Shown here piece by piece: positions 1 through 10,792 of a stretch of DNA of 64,000 nucleotides. The DNA is from Ischnura elegans (taxonomy: Eukaryota > Arthropoda > Insecta > Odonata > Coenagrionidae): NCBI RefSeq assembly GCF_921293095.1, contig NC_060259.1:25489812-25553811 (forward strand). Direction: 5' to 3'. A model generated the notes under the pieces. It worked only from the letters and a program-made list of their open reading frames with translations, searched no databases and was not told the origin of the DNA. Every line of letters starts with the position of its first letter. Position 1 is the stretch's first letter. The position numbers and the translations under genes were made by a program.

Positions 1-855
1 TAAAAGATTGACTGATGAAGGAAGGATCAAATGGAAGTAGACATTATAATTCCACAATTTCATTGCTGGTAATCCCAAATTATATTTCATTTTGTGTCAT
101 CTGTGGAATTCATTCTCTCCTCCCACATTCATCCCTCAATTATCAGCCTCAACATCCACACCATCGATTAGCACTCCCTTCTGCCTAGTTCTTTGTTTTA
201 CCTGCATCTTGTCCAACTTCTGCTGGTTTGCCCTCTCTTTAGTTTGCCCTCCCCCCTCATAGGTTTTTATTTTGTGTGTTCATGTGTCTTGCTCTCTGTT
301 CATTCATAAACTTTCAGATTTTTACAGCTGCTTTTCACTTTATTTCAATCCCCTCTCTGATGGTCTTCCTACTATCAGCTTGGCTTTTTATATGTTGTGA
401 GATGGCTTTGAGGTAGGCATTATTGAGCCTCATGCCTTGGTAGAGGCAAGTGTAATAAATGCTGGCATTCTTTTCTCTGTGGTGCACCTCCATTTTGGTC
501 CAGGAAATAGATTGTAATTCCAACATTATTTTTCAATTGACATAGTTTTATGGCTGAAAAATTAAAGGTCTTACCTTGAGCAATTGAAGAAGTGGGTTAT
601 TAGTGGGGGTCACAATCCAAAATATTCAAATGTTTTGTTTCATTGTGGGCTGAAACAGAAATAAAAGATCTGTGAATAGTTTCGTCCTTGCACGAAATGA
701 TATTCACTTGGAATTTTGTTCTGGCTCCTAATAAAATGTACTTTGGATTAAGAGACTATGCTGATTGAAACATCTCTGACCTTACTTTTCAATCAAGAAA
801 TAGAGGGGGTAGGGAAAAGAGGCTAGAGTTTTGATAGTGAAGTGGGATATAATTA
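1..855. other. No gene recognised
   Basis: AT-rich sequence with a pyrimidine-rich stretch near 100-330. No frame has protein-like composition and no repeat boundary is visible. Confidence 0.4.
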
Positions 856-2005
856 CAGCAGACTCCCAATTATGCAGGTGCAGCTTATCCATGTTGCGGA
901 TTGTCCATGCACGAGTTCACACTCATAGGTTTACCGCGATTTATGTAAAAAAAAAATCGGACACTACAGAAGCAGATAAGTATTTGCAAGTAATGCATGA
1001 CTACATGGGGCCTATTATTTCCATGTGAATCCCCTTCGAAAAATGAAATTATTTTATTTACTTGCTGACAAGGAATGTTTCAAGTTCACTTGGACGTCTG
1101 AGCTAGCATTGCAGATGATGATCAGTGGTGGGAAAAAAATCTCTTGAGTAATATTAGAAGATTCTTCAATGGTAAACGAATCATAAATGAAGAAAAATGT
1201 TATCTACGATCATGATATGTATATTTCATTACGCAAATGTGCAATTAATATATTATCCGTGGACTCGCATGTGGTTGAATACGGGCCACAAGAACTGGAG
1301 ATTTTGTTACATTCTGGCATGTTTACGCCACAACCAGTCAAGGTCAAACTGGAGAGGAAGGGAATAGAAGTAAAGGCAGCAAGGGAAGTGGAAGTAGACA
1401 TAGCATGAGTCATATCCAGGCACTTGCTTGCGTAGACAGTTAGCCTTAAGCCCTGATTTCTTATAACCACTGCGCTGGGTGATTGAGTGATCGCGTGCCA
1501 GTTGCCATCACGAGAGTACCGTGTTCCTGTTTTCCAAGCATTGCGGTGCGCGATCGTGCTCATAGTGTAGTTTCCGACGTTGCACCGTGCTTTTGAAGCA
1601 TTCGTGCAAACCATGTTTCTGAATCCGTGATCTCGCAGCCACAGATGCATGGTTTCCGAAAACCAGATATTAAATGGCAGTGGTGCAGCGAGGGGGGGTT
1701 TCGGGGGATAAACACCCCCCCCCCCCCCAGAGCTCAGAGAAATTTTTAAGTTTAATCCATTTTACGTAATTGGATGCCCCTGTTACGCGGAGCAGTAAGA
1801 ATATGAGTGCAGTCACTTTATCACTGCTTAAAAGATTGCAGTGGGGAGAAGAAGTCTGCTAATGATTCTGGAAAGCAATCTTAAATAAAATTAAATGTGC
1901 ATTGATAATAATAGAGTGATTGATTTATGTATATGATGAAAATGGCAAGAAATTTAAGTGAAAGTTTGGATTATTTGTGTTTTCCGATTATTCGTGCTGC
2001 CTCTC
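856..2005. mobile_element. Possible decayed Tigger/pogo-like DNA transposon
   Basis: The left end near 856 reads CAGCAGACTCCCAATTATG and then TTATCC, and the reverse complement of about 1950-2003 reads GGCAGCACGAATAATCGG and later AATAATCC. The two ends are related but diverged. They resemble Tigger/pogo termini, which often look like CAG..ACTC..ATTATCC. Between them, short frames on both strands (1187-1408 plus, 1210-1650 minus) show no transposase motif I can name, so it would be non-autonomous or badly decayed. The two-base TA duplication expected for the family cannot be shown. A short hAT-like insertion sits inside at 1678-1782. Confidence 0.3.
1678..1782 (+). mobile_element. Short hAT-like element, family shared with 42235
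   Basis: It begins CAGTGGTGCAGCGAGGG. About 60 bases further in it shares a long match with the element at 42235 (GGGGGATAAA, then AGAGCTCAGAGAAATTTTTA, then AGTTTAATCCAT). It ends GATGCCCCTG. The flanking octamers are ttaaatgg (1670-1677) and ttacgcgg (1783-1790). They match at 5 of 8 positions, as for an old 8-bp hAT duplication. A poly-C run lies at about 1711-1726. The left end is secure by homology; the right end is tentative. Confidence 0.5.
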
Positions 2006-2471
2006 CCCATCGGTAGCCCAGATGATCGGGAGTATGCTGTACTACCATCGGTGCAATAAAAGTACAGCCCTCATTGTGAGGGTTGGATCTAAACCATTTG
2101 AATTTTAAGCACATGGACTCAGCAGTGCTAAGTATACCTATATTATTTTTATTATCACTGCGGGGCTTCTTTTCAACTAGGACTCAATGTAGTTTTGCCT
2201 ACCTTTTCGTTGTGACCCAAAGTATATCTCTGTTAGTCGATTTCTATTCTGTTTTTTACACAAACGTTTTATACACGAAGGATGAAATTTGCCTGGAAAA
2301 AATCATTTGGCTTAGCCGGTAAAATGTCCATCGCAGAATTGCGACAAGTAGGGTTTTTCTCTCCAACAGTGGCTTATAATAAGCATGACCTCCATCTCCT
2401 GTGCCACGATGTGGACTCTAGACGTTAATACCTTGTTCGGTAAAACCAGTCTGAGATTTGCCTAGCAAGAA

Positions 2472-2535
2472 GATGGCTTGGTGGTGTAACTGGTAGCATA
2501 CCTGACCGGCAATTGAAAGATCCCAGCTAAGCCTA
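2472..2535 (+). repeat. tRNA-like SINE head (relic)
   Basis: The sequence GGCTTGGTGGTGTAACTGG followed by TAGCATACC is a good A-box region. AATTGAAAGATCCC about 35 bases later is a weak B-box, and CTAAGCC closes the acceptor-like stem with GGCTTGG. The usual 'GGTTCGAATCC' is damaged, so this is a SINE head or tRNA pseudogene, not a functional tRNA. Confidence 0.45.
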
Positions 2536-4606
2536 ATGATTTTTTTCATCGTGAATTTCATCCTGTATATATGTATATGTACTAATGAAAATTGCCTCAG
2601 GAACAATGCTTTTGAATTTTATTTTGATTGCTATCCCTTGTTGTTAGAGCATGCAAACCCACCAACCATTGCACAGTTATTGCAAAAGGGAATGCAAAAA
2701 TGTGGCAATTTGAAATAATTAACATCCATAGCAATGTAGTAGTTCACCAAATAGTCCTTTATTTTCAACGTCACTCTAACCTAGTCCATATACTTGAGTG
2801 CTATTGTCATTAAGCTACCCTTAAACTTTTTATTATACTTATCGCATGATAAAGAATTCAATGTACTATAACAGGATTTGCAAAGAATAGGATAAGGTGA
2901 TTTCTTTTCATTTTCCCTCAGGTTTTAGCTTCCTGTAAATGTATGAATCAAAGAATGAAGCAGAATTGATAAAATATCACATCACAAAATTAAGGGTATG
3001 AAAGTTATTAAAAAATTATGCACCCATTGAAAGCTGATCATGCTGACCTGCCATAGTTTAAATTGCTAGCCCTGATGAAGTAAGAAGGTACATATCATAC
3101 TCAGGTTTATGTAGTCTGTAATTGCCTCTGTTCAGGAAGCATAATACTCCAAACTACAGGATGTGCTGTAATGATGGCTAGTAGAAAAGTAATGTCTTCA
3201 TATCTTGTTCCAACTGCATTTTGCTGCACATTACCATAAAAAGCCAATGCTCCTTTTATGAGGCCATCTCCCATTATATGATTTGTTTGTGTGCCTGGAC
3301 CTAGCTTTTGAATTGCTTAGTGCATGAAGCTTGATTGATGTACTGGATGGCCATCATATCATTGTATGCTAAAATGCCATTCTCTCCCAAGCATGGTACA
3401 GATAAGAAGTTACCTTTTGCATTATTTTAATTTAAAAAATTGACTGACATTGCAGAATTTGCCTAGGAAATCCTAGGTGCCCTACTATTCCTATGGTATT
3501 TTAGATTTTTCATCAGAAACTATATGTACTTTTCTACTCCCATTATTATGTAAAAAAACCATTACGCACAGTAACTTATTATTCCTTCATTACAAGAAAC
3601 CTTGTTAAAAATAGTATTTCATTCTAAATTTTTAGCTGTCCTTGGAGTGCAGATTGGGAAGTCAGATATGTTCTCAATGTTGCATATATGCAATTCAAAG
3701 TAAGCATATCAGGATCATATAAATAATTTGAACACACAGATTTCCTTGGCAGCTGTTGATTACATCTACTGTGGCCTTTAATTGCCCAAATCTTATGATT
3801 TAAGTTTAACATGTAAGTTTCCCTTCATTACCTGTGGTTTAAAGTCCAAGTACAGGGAATATCTCTAAATGCTCCAAGTAAAAAAATGATGTTTCTAATG
3901 TGACATTTTTGTGCACTTGTTGGTGACTGAAAAGGTTTACTTCTGACTAGTCCACTTTTGTTTTCTTAAAGTTTCTAAAATAGTGTTTCGTATGAATCTG
4001 GTTCCAAATAATACAAACCTGTGTCCATTTTCATCATCTGGACTTTGGTGTTGTCCATGATGCTAATTTTTACAGAACATATATTGTTTTAAATGTACAG
4101 ATGCATTGAAAAATAGCTCATAAGTTCCAAATATTTTTTGCATTTTTGGGGGATAAATTCAACTTCCTATCTTTTTATGCTAGCACTTTTGTTCCTATAA
4201 AATTTAATTGCAGTCTAATGTTTACTATAGCACTTTGTACCCTCATAGCTGCCTCGAGACAACGCATGCTCAGAATTGTTGCAAATAATGCTGGGGCTTC
4301 ATATTTTTTACTTACATTTTCATCTGGAAAAGAATGGTGCTGATAATAAATTATTAAATTCTGCTTATTTAAGACAAGCAGATCTTGCTGCATGTATTCA
4401 TAGCATTCTATTCTAAATATATACTAAAAATATCAACCAGTTTATGAGAAGCTGTGAAGAAGGAAGTACATATTAAATTCCCATGCTGATCAATTCGAAT
4501 TTAAAGTGTTTCACAAATATGTAATAGAATCCTCCAAATTATTAATTTATGATTCAAATAAAATTTGTCCAGAAAATAAAATGGAAAATTAATGCATCTA
4601 GCTCAG
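2536..4606. other. No gene recognised
   Basis: AT-rich, low in CpG, with no convincing coding frame, repeat pair or RNA structure. It could be intron or long untranslated sequence. Confidence 0.4.
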
Positions 4607-4812
4607 TGAATGCCAGCAGGCATTACACTTCAAACAAAATGCCGGTTGACCAGTTTTGTGAAGTGACTCAATATTTTTCCATTAACTCTTTGCCATCCAG
4701 ATTGCAGGTTCATTGTGAGAGATGGGATTCTGAAGTGCGAGGGCTGCTTGTGGGTGGTGCTTCTCCTAGTGTGCACCAGCAATTACTTGCTTCCCTTGAT
4801 CCCAATGGCTAG
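4607..4812 (+). CDS. Candidate terminal coding exon, unrecognised protein
   Basis: The open frame from 4549 to a TAG at 4810-4812 reads with protein-like composition in its second half. Tryptophan, paired glycines and a hydrophilic end (for example SEVRGLLVGGASPSVHQQL) are visible. Two acceptor-like sites precede it: CTAGCTCAG ending at 4606, and a better one with a pyrimidine-rich lead ending ATTGCAG at 4707. The second would start the exon at 4708. The frame downstream (about 4810-5030) stays rather open but holds stops, so it may be 3' untranslated sequence or another exon behind the acceptor ending at 4923. I recognise no domain. It may be chance; only the composition and splice signals speak for it. 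Confidence 0.27.
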
Positions 4813-6330
4813 GGAAGTGGGGGATAATTGGGGCCTAACAATGAACTGAGTAGATGCTCTACCTTTGACAATCTTTTGCCTCTCCCAAGAGCATTTCTAA
4901 AAAAAGTTCATGTTTCCATTGCAGATGGAGAACCTGTTTCTCCATTAATGCCAATAATGCTTTCCAAAGTGCGCCACAAAAACCTTTTTGTTCTTAGGTT
5001 GGCACATAGCTCTCTCTCTTGTTGGTGAGATACAGTAAGGGTCAAAGTACAAATAGACCTAACTAAGTATGGACATATTCTGCTGCTTCAGTTAAGGATA
5101 GAAATTTCTGAATCTTGGGGAAGTATTTTCTACATACTTCGACTGATAAAAGGCACCCAAAGGTCGTTTAGTAGTACTGTTGTTAGTCGTTGATGTTGTG
5201 AATACGGAGTTGATGTGTTATGCATGAATGTATGCGTTTTTTCTTGAATTAGTGGCTGTGCTTCTCACCAAATGATATCAATCCCATTTTGTGCAATTGT
5301 TGCTCTTTCCTAACACATGTCAAAAATCAAAGTTTAATTCCCTTTCTCATTCTGGCTGTTTAGTTCTCATTGTTAAATCGCAAATAGGCTAACTTTCCCC
5401 CTGGCTCTCACATTTTGCTTTGCACCTTTACTCTGGGAATCAAGTAGAAGATGAATTAATATATATTCATGCCTGTAATGTTTTATTTACATTTATATTA
5501 TGTTCAATTGCATCTAAAATGTGATCCATTTTTCTTTAACCTCAATCTGATGAACTTGATTTTAATCTTGTGCTCTCCTGAAAGATGAATAAGGCAGGAA
5601 TGAAATCTTTATAAGTGGATAGTCGGGTTAGAATTTAAGGAGATTATTTTTATGATTACTCTGCCTATGATGTGAAGAAGTCGACTCACTGTCAGTATGT
5701 TGAAATTAAAGAGACCTAATCGTCAAATCCTGAACCAGCATCCATCCTGATGGATTATCATCTCTTAAATGTTTTTACTAATCCTGGTTAGTAATTTTAA
5801 TTAATTAGTCTTTTGACTGTAAAAATTATCAGCATAGCAATGCTCAATATAGGCATGGGATATGTTTGGAAAGTATGCTTGGTCAGAATATCGATAATTT
5901 GTTGTCCAATTTTTGCCCCTTTCGAGTAATGAAGTTTCCAAATAAAATTTCGAACTATTGAAGTTTCACTGGCTAATTTTCAGTCCTTTTGAATTCTGGA
6001 AGCAATAATGACAAGTATTAGTAAAGGTTCTTCCTAATGCATTTTTTCAACCATATGTAGGACATTAGGTGCATGAGGTAATGAAATTACATTGTCATGA
6101 AATCTGTCTTTTTGGCTATTTAAGTGAATTCTGGGGAACTGTATACAGTGGATTATACTATATATAATGGGTAGTAACAGCACCAAAAGCTACATTTCAC
6201 TGTAGTTCTCATGTTTGTAAGGATAGCAGTCAATTTTTATAGCAAACGAAGTGCTATTTTTGTACACACCACCTTGTATTTTATACTCTTAATTGTAAGC
6301 ATAGTGTTTGATGCTAATAAATTATTTGAA
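4813..6330. other. No gene recognised
   Basis: AT-rich and non-coding by eye. It may be untranslated or intronic sequence between two oppositely oriented candidate genes. Confidence 0.4.
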
Positions 6331-6340
6331 AGATGATAAT

Positions 6341-6346
6341 TTTATT
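6341..6346 (-). terminator. Candidate polyadenylation signal AATAAA
   Basis: On the minus strand AATAAA lies 45 bases past the TAA at 6391-6393. This is where a polyadenylation signal is expected if 6391-6489 is a terminal exon. Confidence 0.35.
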
Positions 6347-6390
6347 CCTTTGAGGAAGCAGAAAGACTGATTCTAACTTTGTACACCTCC

Positions 6391-6489
6391 TTAAAGTCCA
6401 TCCATAAATTTTGAGTGATAGCTGGGCTTCCATCTGCCTCCAGTCAACTGCAGGGATGACAGCCTCAATCCCCACACCTGAACAAGTTT
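6391..6489 (-). CDS. Candidate last coding exon, unrecognised gene
   Basis: On the minus strand a strong acceptor (TTCCTTCATTTTTTGTAG) ends at 6490. Reading from 6489 in phase 0 gives 32 residues starting KLVQVWGLRLSSLQL and ending FMDGL, then TAA. An AATAAA follows 45 bases later. The phase matches the donor chosen for the exon at 6696-6875, with a 206-base intron between. A second frame through the same DNA, containing EAVIPAVDWRQMEAQL, is also open, so the frame choice depends on the splice assignment. I do not recognise the protein. Confidence 0.4.
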   Translation of the reverse strand, partial: KLVQVWGLRLSSLQLTGGRWKPSYHSKFMDGL

Positions 6490-6695
6490 CTACAAAAAAT
6501 GAAGGAAATATCACTGTTATGATAATTCCAAAATATGCTGTTCTCATAGCTATTCATCGACTGATTTATTGAAATACTTCAAACAAAATTTTAACATAGG
6601 CTCTTATGGTGATGATAGTCCTGCCAAAGGAAAAACTGTGATAACAACAAAATATAAATACAGTGGACTTCTGCTTTACAATTGATTTGGCTTAC

Positions 6696-6875
6696 AACCT
6701 CAGCTGATTTAAGTACTCCTTTTAAAATTTCAATTTGTTTCCGATTATGTTTAAACTCATGCAATTTGCCATCAGCCATGTGATTCCAAATCTTACTTCC
6801 CAACAAAACATTTTTCAGTGTTTCATCATAAGATATCAGCGAAGAACTCATCGCAACCAGGGAAACTAAAGGAGC
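6696..6875 (-). CDS. Candidate internal coding exon, unrecognised gene
   Basis: Between an acceptor ending TTTCTAG (just right of 6875) and a donor TT|GTAAGC at 6695 lie exactly 60 codons. They start APLVSLVAMSSSLISYDETL and contain SKIWNHMADGKLHEFKHNRK. Composition is balanced and helical-looking, with no stops. It joins in phase 0 to the exon at 6391-6489. A decayed LINE starts about 5 bases beyond its acceptor, so the LINE would sit in the preceding intron and may have removed the natural polypyrimidine tract. No family was recognised. An alternative start is the acceptor CTTTAG a few bases inside. Confidence 0.42.
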
Positions 6876-6879
6876 CTAG

Positions 6880-8160
6880 AAATCAACATACTTTTCTAGA
6901 AGTAATTGAGAGCAAGATAGGATTAGATCAGACCGGGAAATCAGTGGAGAATAGCTGGGAAATAATCAAAAATGGTCTTTGGGAAGCAGCAAGAGAAATT
7001 CTAGGGAGAAGAAATATGTTGAAAAAAGCCATGGATCACGGATGAAGTCCTAGACCTCATTGAAGAATGGAGAAAGTATAAGAATGGAATGAATACTGAG
7101 GAAGGACAGGCTTGTTAGAATATAATGATGAACGAGATTTGTTGCAAAGCAAGGGAAGCATGGATGATGAACCTGTTTGAGGATGTGCAAAATAACCTTG
7201 TACTAGGGAAATTAGTAGCAGCCTATAGAATAGTGAGGAACCATTTCAAGGAACAGAGTATGTACAAAACGTAATACCATAAGGGACAAGTATGGAAATA
7301 TTCTAATTGAAAACGAAGACAAAGCCAAGAGATGGAAGAAATACTTGGAGGAATTACACAACAGAAGCAAAGTTAGCTAAAAAGTTATCAAAGAGGAAAA
7401 GTGAAGTAGAAAAGGGTGACATGAGAGCGAGCATCTTAAGATTGGAATTTGACACTGCAACAAGAGATGTGCGAAAGAATAAGGCTCCAGGAATAGATGA
7501 CATTCCAGCAGAGCTGATCAAAAATGCAGGAGAAAATGTCTTAACTGCATAAAACTATCAGTGATACTCAACAGGAGATTTACCTTGTGACTTCGAGAAG
7601 AACATCATTATTCCCATACCCAAAAAGAAGAGAGCAGAGCCTGAGCCAAGACCATAACCCTGTGAACACATGCATCGAAGATTCTGACAAAAATCATTTA
7701 CAGGAGAATAGAGCAAAGAGAAGAAGTATTCCTGGATGAGGACCAATGGAGATTTAGGAAAAGCTAGGGCTGAATTCTGCTGGTTTTTCCAGGTATTCTT
7801 TCGCGTTTATCCATCAAATGGATAAACGCGGAAGAATACCCGGAAAAACCAGCAGAATTCATCATAATCTCCGCGGAAGCCTACTTGGAAAAGCTAGGGC
7901 TCAAGAGAAGCAATTTTGGCTCTTTGGCTGCTCATAGAGAAGAGAATGGCCACCAACTTTCATAGCATTTATCAATTTAGAGAAGGTATTTGATAACGTG
8001 GATTGGAGTTCAATGCTTAGAATTCTGAAAGAAATTGGAGTGCTCTACAATGATTGTAGAAATGCACACAGTTCATATAAAAACCAAGTAGCTGTGATAA
8101 AATGTGGACCCATTGGTGCAGAGGAAGAATAGGAAAAGAAGAGAAGAAGTGCGTTGTACC
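6880..8160 (+). pseudogene. Decayed RTE-like LINE: linker and reverse transcriptase
   Basis: Pieces of a non-LTR retrotransposon polyprotein appear in order, in changing frames. First comes a linker helix with ENSWEIIKNGLWEAAREILG (about 6940-7010) and then EWRKYKNGMNTEE. RT domain pieces follow: NKAPGIDDIPAELIKNAGE (about 7480-7535), EQREEVFLDEDQWRFRK (about 7710-7760), REAILALWLLIEKRMATNF (about 7905-7960) and VFDNVDWSSMLRILKEIG (about 7988-8040). The last traces lie near GCGTTGTACC at about 8160, where a GC-rich SINE-like repeat takes over. The FADD catalytic block is absent, so the copy is truncated. It has several frameshifts and stops, plus the fold-back insertion at 7772-7886. It cannot be active. 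Confidence 0.8.
7772..7886. mobile_element. 115-bp fold-back insertion in the LINE
   Basis: Arms 7772-7814 and 7818-7860 are inverted copies matching at 41 of 43 positions around a CAA centre. A 26-base tail ends at 7886. The 15-base word GGAAAAGCTAGGGCT occurs on both sides (7757-7771 and 7887-7901). This fits a target-site duplication. Removing the insert brings together RFRK and REAILALW of the LINE reverse transcriptase, which belong side by side. The tail is not poly-A. I know no family with this build: short DNA-transposon duplications are 2-9 bases, so 15 bases suggests LINE-type insertion of a hairpin RNA. Confidence 0.7.
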
Positions 8161-8430
8161 CTTCCGGGGCCTGGAACCAAGCTTGAGGCTTATACGCCAG
8201 GGCACCCGGGGAGGGGCTGGAGAGGAAGGAAAAGGGAAAGAGGCGCCGTCGCGATCGGAGCCCGCCGACGCCTCCAGGGAAAGGAAAGGAATGGAAGGGA
8301 GGGGAACAGGGATAAAACACTCCAGCGCTATAGAAGCGAAGGGGGCCCTACCTAGCGAAACCAAGCATACGCAATTTCTCTACCACCATCCTGGGGAGAT
8401 TTTTCTATGAGGAAGAAAAATCCCAATGAG
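8160..8430 (+). repeat. GC-rich SINE-like element, copy 1
   Basis: Homologous along its length to 23174-23485. Shared blocks include GGAACCAAG, CTTATACGCC, GGAAGGGAGGGGA and GCGAAACCAAGCATACGC. A 3' hairpin is shared (arms 8398-8406 and 8414-8422, loop ATGAGGA). It adjoins the LINE at about 8160. No target duplication is evident here. Open frames across it are by-products of its purine-rich GC sequence. Confidence 0.7.
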
Positions 8431-8823
8431 AGGGACAGTGGGAAAGAATTTATGACACCATGCATGCATAACAAGGGTCATTTTAAAAGTCCTCACCTTG
8501 CATTCAGAAAAGTAAATCATTTTGACATTGTTAAGTATATAGGCCAACAGTTTCATTTCTTACTGGATATTAGTAGATCTACATCACAAATAACAGGTGT
8601 TTGGTATTGATAATCTAAGCTTTTTCCATGTACTTTACACAATAGTGTCATATCGTCACCTTGAATGAATCATAATACATATGCAGTTACCTTTTATGAA
8701 GAGAAAGATGAAAATAGTTGCAAGATTGAATAAGATGTAACAAGTAAAGATGAGGGAACTAATTCTAATTATTTTCACATGCAGTTAATCTGATAAATGG
8801 AAAAAGACTGACAATTATCATAA
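8431..8823. other. No gene recognised
   Basis: AT-rich spacer between the SINE-like copy and the LTR element. Confidence 0.45.
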
Positions 8824-8828
8824 GCAGG

Positions 8829-9057
8829 TGTGGCGGAGCTCTTAATTTCAAGTGCCGTCACCAAGGCCAGCCACCTGGCTGAGGTCGTTGCCCTGGGACC
8901 CTGAGGCTCCTGCTGCCGCCACCAGGGTACGCGGAACCTAGCGCCATGAAGGCGCCGTGAGAGAGAGATGCTGACGAAACGGCAACAAAGAAGAACTATC
9001 GCGGGTGAGAGACATTGAGCAAGTGTATTGCTTACCATCGCAATAAACGTGGTCAAA
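8829..9057 (+). repeat. 5' LTR, truncated at its right end
   Basis: It aligns with 10793-11020 with scattered substitutions and small indels. It stops near GTGGTCAAATT, where an A-run begins. The last ~60 bases of the LTR and any primer-binding site are lost. Confidence 0.87.
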
Positions 9058-9293
9058 TTAAAAAAAAAATAAATTTGGAAAAGGTTAGAGTTAGTAGTCC
9101 AACAGATGCTGAGGGAAACGGACGTGCCTCTTAAGGCGGCCGCTAGGCAGTGTATGTCCTGCCCCTTGAGCTGCAGGTTAAGTAGTTGGGCCATCAGCTG
9201 GTGGGATGCTAGTAGATGGTCACACATGGACTGATGGCTCCCTCCTTGTGGTCGGTATGAGAATTTCGCTCCTCTCCTCAGGGATGACTGGTG
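9058..9293 (-). repeat. Inverted copy of the element's 3' internal end
   Basis: Read on the minus strand, 9293 to 9058 matches about 10470-10700 on the plus strand. Shared words include CCCTGAGGAGAGGAGCGAAA, CATCTACTAGCATCCCACCA and TTTCCCTCAGCATCTGTTGG. Both junctions are sharp: the left lies in an A/T run shared by both copies, the right directly before the forward RNase H remnant. Confidence 0.85.
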
Positions 9294-10630
9294 GATGCCT
9301 TGTCCCGAGTTGAAGAAGTCACTCATGCTATTGATTTTGAAGCACTAGGCCGTTCCCAGGAGACGGATGGGGAACTGGCCTCCCTTCTCAACTCCCAGTC
9401 ATCATTAATCCTGAAGAAAGTGCCAATCCTCAGGTGCAGTTAATGTGTGATACGTCAACCTCAAACGTTCGACCATATGTCACACCAGCTTTCCGTCGTC
9501 ACGCATTCAATTTCATCCATAACCTTGCACACCCTGGAGTGAGAGCCACCACCAAATTAGTGACTACTCATTTTGTGTGGCCATCATTAACAAAGATTGC
9601 AGTCAGTGGGCTCGTTCGTGCATCCCCTGCCAGCGATCCAAGATAACACAGCACGTCTCCTCACCCCTTTCTGATTTCACTCTGCCAGGAAGGAGATTTG
9701 AACATGTCCATATTGATCTAATAGGTCCCCTCCCCATATGCCGTGGTTATCGGTACTGCCTCACATGTGTAGACCGCTTTACACGGTGGCCTGAGGCCAT
9801 TCCTGTGGAGGACATCTCTGCCGAAACCGTGGCACGTGCCTTCCTTCAGGATTGGTTGTCACGCTTCGGCATGCCTCAGCGAATCACCACGGACCAAGGC
9901 AGGCAATTAGAGAGTGCTCCTTTCCACCAGCTCTCCAATATAGCCGGTGCAGTCCACTTAAGGACATCGGCATATCATCCGGCAGCAAACGGGATGGTGG
10001 AGCGCTTCCACTGCCAATTAAAATCTGCCATCCGCTGCCACAACACGCAGCAGTGGGTGGATGTACTGCCGGCGATACTCTTGGGTTTCCGATCTGTGCT
10101 GAAGGAAGATATTCAAGCCACCCCAGCGGAGCTCGTATATGGCGAGCCACTACGCCTTCCTGGCGAGTTCCTCTCCCCCACCAGTGGCCCCACCCCCAAC
10201 ACCACCTACTTCACCTCTCAGCTCCAGGAGCACTTCCAAGGCCTGAGTCCTCGACAAGCAGCACGCCATGGCACTTTATCTTTAAGGACCTGCCATCAAC
10301 GTCCCACGTTTTTGTGCGTCATGATGCAAGTCATGGTGCCCTCCAGGCCCCTTACAATGGCCCGTATAAGGTCCTACAGCAGGATAGTAAAACCTACAAA
10401 GTACGTTTGCCAAACCATGATGCCAACATTGCCATTGACTGCCTGAAACCTGCCTACATCATCTCTGAGGAGCCAGTAATCCCTGAGGAGAGGAGCGAAA
10501 TTCTCATCCTGACCACAAGGAGGCAGCCATCAGCCCATGTGTTACCATCTACTAGCATCCCACCAGCTGATGGCCCAACTATTACCTACACCTGCAGCTC
10601 AAGGAGCAGGACATACACTGCCTAGCAGCC
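9294..10630 (+). pseudogene. Gypsy pol remnant: RNase H end, integrase
   Basis: The remnant opens with DALSRVEEV, the usual end of a Gypsy RNase H domain. It runs into an HHCC zinc-finger region (HNLAHPGV with its histidines, then CIPCQRSK). Next comes the integrase core, with acidic residues in HVHIDLIGPLP, ITTDQGRQ and GMVERFH (the D, D, E of the catalytic triad). The C-terminal region has YNGPYKVLQ. One frameshift lies near 9590, between WPSL and the finger cysteines. Another lies near 10265, after which the protein continues in a second frame to about 10625. The element has lost protease and polymerase as well, so this is a relic. It would have acted in the cDNA integration complex in the nucleus. 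Confidence 0.88.
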
Positions 10631-10780
10631 ACCCCAAGAGGTGCGTCCGTTTCCCTCAGCATCTGTTGGACTACCAACTCTAACCTTTTCCAAATTTTTT
10701 TTTCCTCCAAACATTTGCCAATTTTCTGCCTTTTTCTTTGTTTTCCCTTTTTTTTCTCTCCACGCTAGGGTAACTCACTG

Positions 10781-10792
10781 CCAGGAGGGTGA
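10781..10792 (+). other. Polypurine tract before the 3' LTR
   Basis: AGGAGGGTGA lies directly before the TGTGGCGG start of the LTR, where plus-strand priming occurs in LTR elements. Confidence 0.6.

Noticed and set aside
1210-1650. 146-codon minus-strand frame
   Set aside because: Sits in a suspected decayed transposon, no recognisable domain, cysteine-rich by chance composition.
8102-8410. Overlapping open frames on both strands, up to 115 codons
   Set aside because: They lie in a GC-rich dispersed element also present at 23.2 kb; several frames are open at once and none is conserved between the copies.
8775-9326. 183-codon minus-strand frame
   Set aside because: It reads antisense through the 5' LTR and the inverted internal fragment; not a protein domain.
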